Shown one piece after another: positions 35,301 to 38,200 of a stretch of DNA of 38,200 bases (position 1 is the first letter of the stretch; each line of letters begins with the position of its first letter). Below the pieces are notes generated by a model, which saw nothing but the letters and a program-made list of their open reading frames with translations, did not search any database and was not told the DNA's origin. The stretch lies in NCBI RefSeq assembly GCF_015356855.1, contig NZ_ARXR01000026.1, positions 1-38,200 on the forward strand. Reading direction: 5' to 3'. The stretch comes from Alloalcanivorax venustensis ISO4 (GTDB taxonomy: Bacteria > Pseudomonadota > Gammaproteobacteria > Pseudomonadales > Alcanivoracaceae). The position numbers and the translations under genes were made by a program.

Positions 35301-35993
35301 ATGGCGCTAAGCGGCTTGATCTCGATTCACGATGTGATGCCGGAGACCCGTGAGCGGGTCACGGACATCCTCGAGCAGCTCGCCTGGCTGCCGCCGGCGG
35401 CGGTGACGCTGCTGGTGGTGCCCGGCAAGGACTGGCGGGCCGCCGATCTGGACTGGCTGCGCGACCTTAGCGAGCGCGGCTACCCGCTTGCCGGCCACGG
35501 CTGGCGGCACCGCTGCGACACCCCGAAAAGCCTTCACCACCGTCTGCACAGCACGTTCATTTCCCGGGACGCGGCCGAGCATCTGTCGCTGGACGAAGAG
35601 CGCATCATTGCGCTGATTCAGGATTGTCACCGCTGGTTCGTGGAGCACGGCCTCACCCCCGGACCGCTCTATGTGCCGCCCGCCTGGGCGCTGGGGGCGG
35701 TGAACAAACGCCGGCTGGCGGCGCTGCCGTTCCGCTACTACGAAACCCTGGGCGGCCTCTACGACGCCCGGGACCAGCGCTTTCACCCCATGCCGCTGCT
35801 GGGCTTCGAAGCGGACACCGCGCTGCGCGCCTGGAGCCTCAACCTGTTCAACCGGGGCAACTATCTGGCGGCCCTGGCCACTGGACGCACCCTGCGCGTG
35901 TCCATCCACCCCCAGGATCTGCAACTGCGCCTGGGTGCGCAGGTGCTGCCCTGGGTGCGGCGTCTGGAACGCCCGCTCGAGGCCTACGCCTGA
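35301..35993 (+). CDS. DUF2334-type polysaccharide deacetylase-like protein
   Basis: This 230-residue protein resembles the DUF2334 branch of the NodB/CE4 deacetylase superfamily. It has ISIHDVMPET (metal-binding aspartate), AGHGWRHRC (metal-binding histidines) and a late VSIHPQDL. No signal peptide is visible, so activity is expected in the cytoplasm, for example on a nucleotide- or lipid-linked N-acetyl sugar made by the upstream GT4. The pairing resembles GlcNAc-transferase/de-N-acetylase pairs such as BshA/BshB; that link is inference. It ends 1 bp from the convergent lysR stop, with no terminator between. Confidence 0.8.
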   Translation: MALSGLISIHDVMPETRERVTDILEQLAWLPPAAVTLLVVPGKDWRAADLDWLRDLSERGYPLAGHGWRHRCDTPKSLHHRLHSTFISRDAAEHLSLDEERIIALIQDCHRWFVEHGLTPGPLYVPPAWALGAVNKRRLAALPFRYYETLGGLYDARDQRFHPMPLLGFEADTALRAWSLNLFNRGNYLAALATGRTLRVSIHPQDLQLRLGAQVLPWVRRLERPLEAYA

Positions 35994-35994
35994 A

Positions 35995-36918
35995 TCACGC
36001 CTGTGCGGAATCCGAAATCGGCTGCTTCAGGCGCTCCACGTTTTCTTCCAGGAAGGCAATGAAGGCGCGGGTTTTCGCCGGCAGCAGGTCCCGTCCGGCG
36101 TACACCAGATAGAAATCCAGGTCCGGCGCCCGGTAGCGCGGCATCAGCTGTACCAGTTCGCCGCGGTCCAGGTGCTCGGCGATGTCCCAGCGGCTTTTCA
36201 GCGCCACGCCGTAGCCTTTCAGCGCCCACTCGCGCAGTGTTTCGCTGTTATCGGTGATCAGGTTGCCGGACACTTTGACGTGGTGCTGGCCGCCGTACTC
36301 GTCCTCAAGCTGCCACTGATCCTTGAAGGAACCGTGGCAATCCAGGATCAGGCAGTCGTGCCGTTTCAGGTCCTTGGGGTGGCGGGGCGCCTTGCGGCCT
36401 TTCAGGTAAGCCGGCGAGGCGCACACGCAGCAGGGGTTGCTCATCAGCCGCTTGGCCACCAGGGAGGCGTCGTCCGGCGCGCCGATGGAAATCGCCACGT
36501 CCACGTCGTCCAGCACCATGTCCACATAGCGGTCGCCCAACGACAGTTGCACCGTCACGTCGGGGTACAGCTTGGAAAACTCCGATACCAGCGGCGCAAT
36601 ACGATTGCGCCCCAGACCGATGGTGGAACTTACCTTGAGCATGCCCCGGGGAACGTCCCGGCAGGCACTGACATAGGCAATCGCTTTGTTGAGCTGGCTG
36701 AGCAGGGTATCCACCCGCACATACAGCGCCTGGCCCTCGCTGGTGAGCCTGAGTCCCCGCGCGTTACGCACCAACACCCGCACCCCGAGCTCCTGCTCGA
36801 TGCGCGATATATACTTACTGATGGACGCTACGGAAAGACCCAGATCATTGGACGCTTCGGAAAGACTCCCCGCCTTAACGACCGACACAAACACACTGAG
36901 ATCAGCTATCCGTTTCAT
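35995..36918 (-). CDS. LysR-family transcriptional regulator
   Basis: This 307-residue protein has an N-terminal winged helix (about 1-60): FVSVVKAGSLSEASNDLGLS, then ASISKYISRIEQELGVRVLV, and RNARGLRLTSEGQ. A periplasmic-binding-like effector domain follows (about 90-295) with DVDVAISIGAPDDASLVAKR, close to the common CrgA/AphB-type subgroup. The start has AAGGATT 7 bp upstream. It is divergent from the outer-membrane protein gene at 37736 across an 817-bp gap, so that gene or lysR itself is a plausible target. The deacetylase gene ends 1 bp from its stop. Inducer unknown. Confidence 0.92.
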   Translation of the reverse strand: MKRIADLSVFVSVVKAGSLSEASNDLGLSVASISKYISRIEQELGVRVLVRNARGLRLTSEGQALYVRVDTLLSQLNKAIAYVSACRDVPRGMLKVSSTIGLGRNRIAPLVSEFSKLYPDVTVQLSLGDRYVDMVLDDVDVAISIGAPDDASLVAKRLMSNPCCVCASPAYLKGRKAPRHPKDLKRHDCLILDCHGSFKDQWQLEDEYGGQHHVKVSGNLITDNSETLREWALKGYGVALKSRWDIAEHLDRGELVQLMPRYRAPDLDFYLVYAGRDLLPAKTRAFIAFLEENVERLKQPISDSAQA

Positions 36919-37210
36919 CGTCGAATCCTTATTTTAAGGAACCGAGACGGCCGGCATAGGCGTTATTGAGCTACGCAAGACGGTACAGCGGTTCCTTCCA
37001 CCTTTTGTTTTTCTTCAGGGTTTTGATCCCCTCCGGGCATTAGCCCGCCCCGGGGGCCCAGCACCCGTCCCGTTCAGGTGTGTTCTTACCGATCCTTGGA
37101 CAGTTCTTAAAAAACTATAACACAAGACAACCGTTTTACGACGCTTTCGCCGTGGTGGCCGGGCGCGTCTTTTCTTTCGCCGCGAAGCCGCGCGGCGCGG
37201 GCATTTCAAA

Positions 37211-37239
37211 GAAAAAAGAGCGGTCTTCGCCGGCGCTCT
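37211..37239 (-). terminator. Leftward Rho-independent terminator
   Basis: Read on the minus strand, AGAGCG and CGCTCT pair around an 11-nt loop, and five T follow directly. It would stop transcripts moving toward lysR from the right. Confidence 0.6.
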
Positions 37240-37265
37240 GTTACAAAAAAGTTTGGCGCGGCGCG

Positions 37266-37288
37266 AAAAAAGTGGCCGGAAAGCGGCC
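37266..37288 (-). terminator. Second leftward Rho-independent terminator
   Basis: On the minus strand GGCCG-ctttc-CGGCC is followed by AC and six T. It lies 27 bp before the other leftward terminator, forming a tandem pair with no recognised gene upstream of it on that strand. Confidence 0.6.
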
Positions 37289-37332
37289 GGTGTTTCCTCT
37301 GGTAACACCTGTAAACATGGTGGCGTTCTGAT

Positions 37333-37376
37333 GGCGCTGAATAAGCGCCTCAGGCCCGCCACAACGGGTGGGCCTG
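37333..37376. other. Two adjacent hairpins, possible structured RNA
   Basis: ggcgct/agcgcc (37333-37338, 37344-37349) is followed after 1 bp by a ten-pair stem caggcccgcc/gggtgggcctg (37351-37376, one G-U pair). Read leftward, they precede the two terminators at 37288 and 37239, giving the layout of a small RNA. Read rightward, they would lie in a long leader of the outer-membrane gene. Confidence 0.45.
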
Positions 37377-37735
37377 CCGCACAAAAGAAGTAAATAAAGG
37401 TTCGGCATTTTGTTTATCTTTTTGTTTACTTTTTCATAAAGTTGGCGCTTTCGGCGGTCTGAAAACAAGCAAAAAGTGTCTGTCACCATAAAATGTGACC
37501 GTTTGGTCAGGCCCGTAATTAAAGGCTTTCCGCCATCCTTTCGTTTTTTGAAAGACCTGTTTTCACGTTTTCTTGTGTCCGACGTCAGTGGGGCATCTAT
37601 AGCCTCAGCAGTTGCACCATCCCGTCGGTGCCTTACCCGTTCATGGACAGTTCGGGACATAAAACCAATAACGACTGTTTGCGGCGAACACCCGCGAACG
37701 AAAGAGAACAACAAACAATCGGAGGGAAAATCCGC

Positions 37736-38200
37736 ATGCGACCGCTTCCTTATTTGAAGACCGGGCTGTGCGCCAGCGCCCTATTGCTGGCACCTGCTAT
37801 CTCCCTGGCGAATATGGGCAACACCGCCACCACTTACGGCTTGCTGCCCACGGACATCGCGTCCGCGCAAGCGCTTTCCATGTTTAATACCCAGGTTTCC
37901 ACCGCGTATTATAATCCGGCCTATCTGGCTCACAGCACCAAGAGCGAGCTGACCGCCGGCCTGATGCACGCCGAGCATAATCTCAAGGCCGATAGCCAGC
38001 AGTTCGGCACCTACACGGTGCAGGACGACCCCACCCAACAGGTGCTGCTGGGCCTCAAGGCAGATCTCAGCGACCTCACCGAGCTGGGCCAGCCCATGTA
38101 CCTGGGCGTGATGATCGGCTCCGAGAAGTTCGGTGATGAGCTGCTCGCCTTCGGCTCCCGTACCGATCCGGACGGCCAGTACTTCAACTACGGCCGCCAG
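37736..38200 (+). CDS. Exported FadL/OmpP1-like outer-membrane protein, 3' end beyond window
   Basis: The first 155 codons of a gene that continues past the window edge. A strong GGAGGG lies 9 bp before the ATG. The signal peptide is about 1-25 (hydrophobic GLCASALLLAPAISLA). The mature part has QVSTAYYNPAYLAH, recalling the NPA segment of FadL/OmpP1 hydrophobic-compound porins, followed by alternating strand-like segments (ELTAGLMHAEHNL, QVLLGLKADLSDL, PMYLGVMIGSEKF). Outer-membrane beta-barrel identity is inferred from these features and the export signal; family assignment is tentative because most of the protein is missing. The divergent lysR gene may regulate it. Confidence 0.65.
   Translation, partial: MRPLPYLKTGLCASALLLAPAISLANMGNTATTYGLLPTDIASAQALSMFNTQVSTAYYNPAYLAHSTKSELTAGLMHAEHNLKADSQQFGTYTVQDDPTQQVLLGLKADLSDLTELGQPMYLGVMIGSEKFGDELLAFGSRTDPDGQYFNYGRQ

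Larger units (their letters stand above)
36919..37735. other. 817-bp AT-richer structured intergenic region
   Basis: This long gap between lysR and the outer-membrane gene has much lower GC than the rest of the window. Several short reading frames on both strands look random: no family match, poor starts, overlap with hairpins. Visible elements are a cgggc-atta-gcccg hairpin at about 37034-37047, a bidirectional TATAAC/TATAGT box near 37114-37121 that could serve lysR, and two leftward terminators at 37211-37288. Further right are two tandem hairpins at 37333-37376, an inverted repeat gtcac/gtgac at 37482-37499, and GGAGGG just before the final gene. No confident promoter was placed for the final gene. 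Confidence 0.6.

Noticed and set aside
37080-37331. An 83-codon plus-strand frame in the final intergenic region
   Set aside because: GTG start, no family resemblance, and it runs through the two terminator hairpins.
37482-37499. CRP-like site
   Set aside because: The half-sites are in the order gtcac-N8-gtgac, the reverse of the TGTGA-N6-TCACA arrangement that CRP needs.
37241-37714. A 157-codon minus-strand frame in the final intergenic region
   Set aside because: It needs a TTG start, has no recognised domain, and a strong leftward terminator (37266-37288) lies inside its 3' part.
37476-37757. A 93-codon plus-strand frame before the last gene
   Set aside because: It starts at GTG with no clear ribosome binding site and overlaps the much better supported outer-membrane gene start.

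Overview
The window is a dense, high-GC stretch of chromosome, probably from a marine gammaproteobacterium of the Alcanivorax/Alloalcanivorax type. This rests on gene content and order, not on a marker gene. From memory, the order topA - psrA - nagZ - methylthioinosine phosphorylase - mfd - long GAPDH - nqrA-F - apbE resembles the Pseudomonas aeruginosa PA2993-PA3011 region. Here lexA/sulA are missing next to psrA, and several genes are inserted. No tRNA, rRNA, insertion sequence, prophage or CRISPR array is visible.

Layout. 1-5.3 kb: a universal stress protein gene diverges from topA, which is followed by a DUF6586-like gene and a CNNM/CBS membrane protein. 5.3-11.7 kb: a PsrA-type regulator with a probable autoregulatory operator, then a tight six-gene run (YkuD enzyme, nagZ, MscS channel, hpt, methylthioinosine phosphorylase, YhiN-like flavoprotein). 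That run covers peptidoglycan recycling and purine salvage. 11.7-15.5 kb: a lipoprotein with a complete galactose/glyoxal oxidase-type copper-radical active site, followed 9 bp later by a secreted two-repeat protein whose predicted mature N-terminus is histidine. 15.5-21.7 kb: mfd (minus), tesB and a long GAPDH with a clear terminator. 21.7-29.3 kb: the complete Na+-translocating NADH:quinone reductase operon nqrABCDEF, followed by its two maturation factors apbE and nqrM. 29.5-32.7 kb: a GNAT/C39-peptidase fusion, a patatin-like lipase and a glycerophosphodiesterase. 32.9-36.9 kb: a sulfotransferase, a GT4 glycosyltransferase and a DUF2334 deacetylase, convergent with a LysR regulator. 36.9-38.2 kb: an AT-richer 0.8-kb structured intergenic region, then the 5' part of a secreted, FadL-like outer-membrane protein gene that runs off the window.

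The main non-coding feature is a REP/BIME-like family of palindromic repeats. Full copies have two inverted arms around a conserved core of about 40 bp starting and ending in CCAGAG/CTCTGG. Half copies sit within a few bases of stop codons. A second, heptamer-based inverted repeat separates psrA from the nagZ run, and one copy downstream looks like a hybrid of both families. The best candidates for undescribed biology are the copper-radical oxidase with its duplicated partner, the repeat family and its placement rule, and the leftward terminators and hairpins upstream of the last gene.
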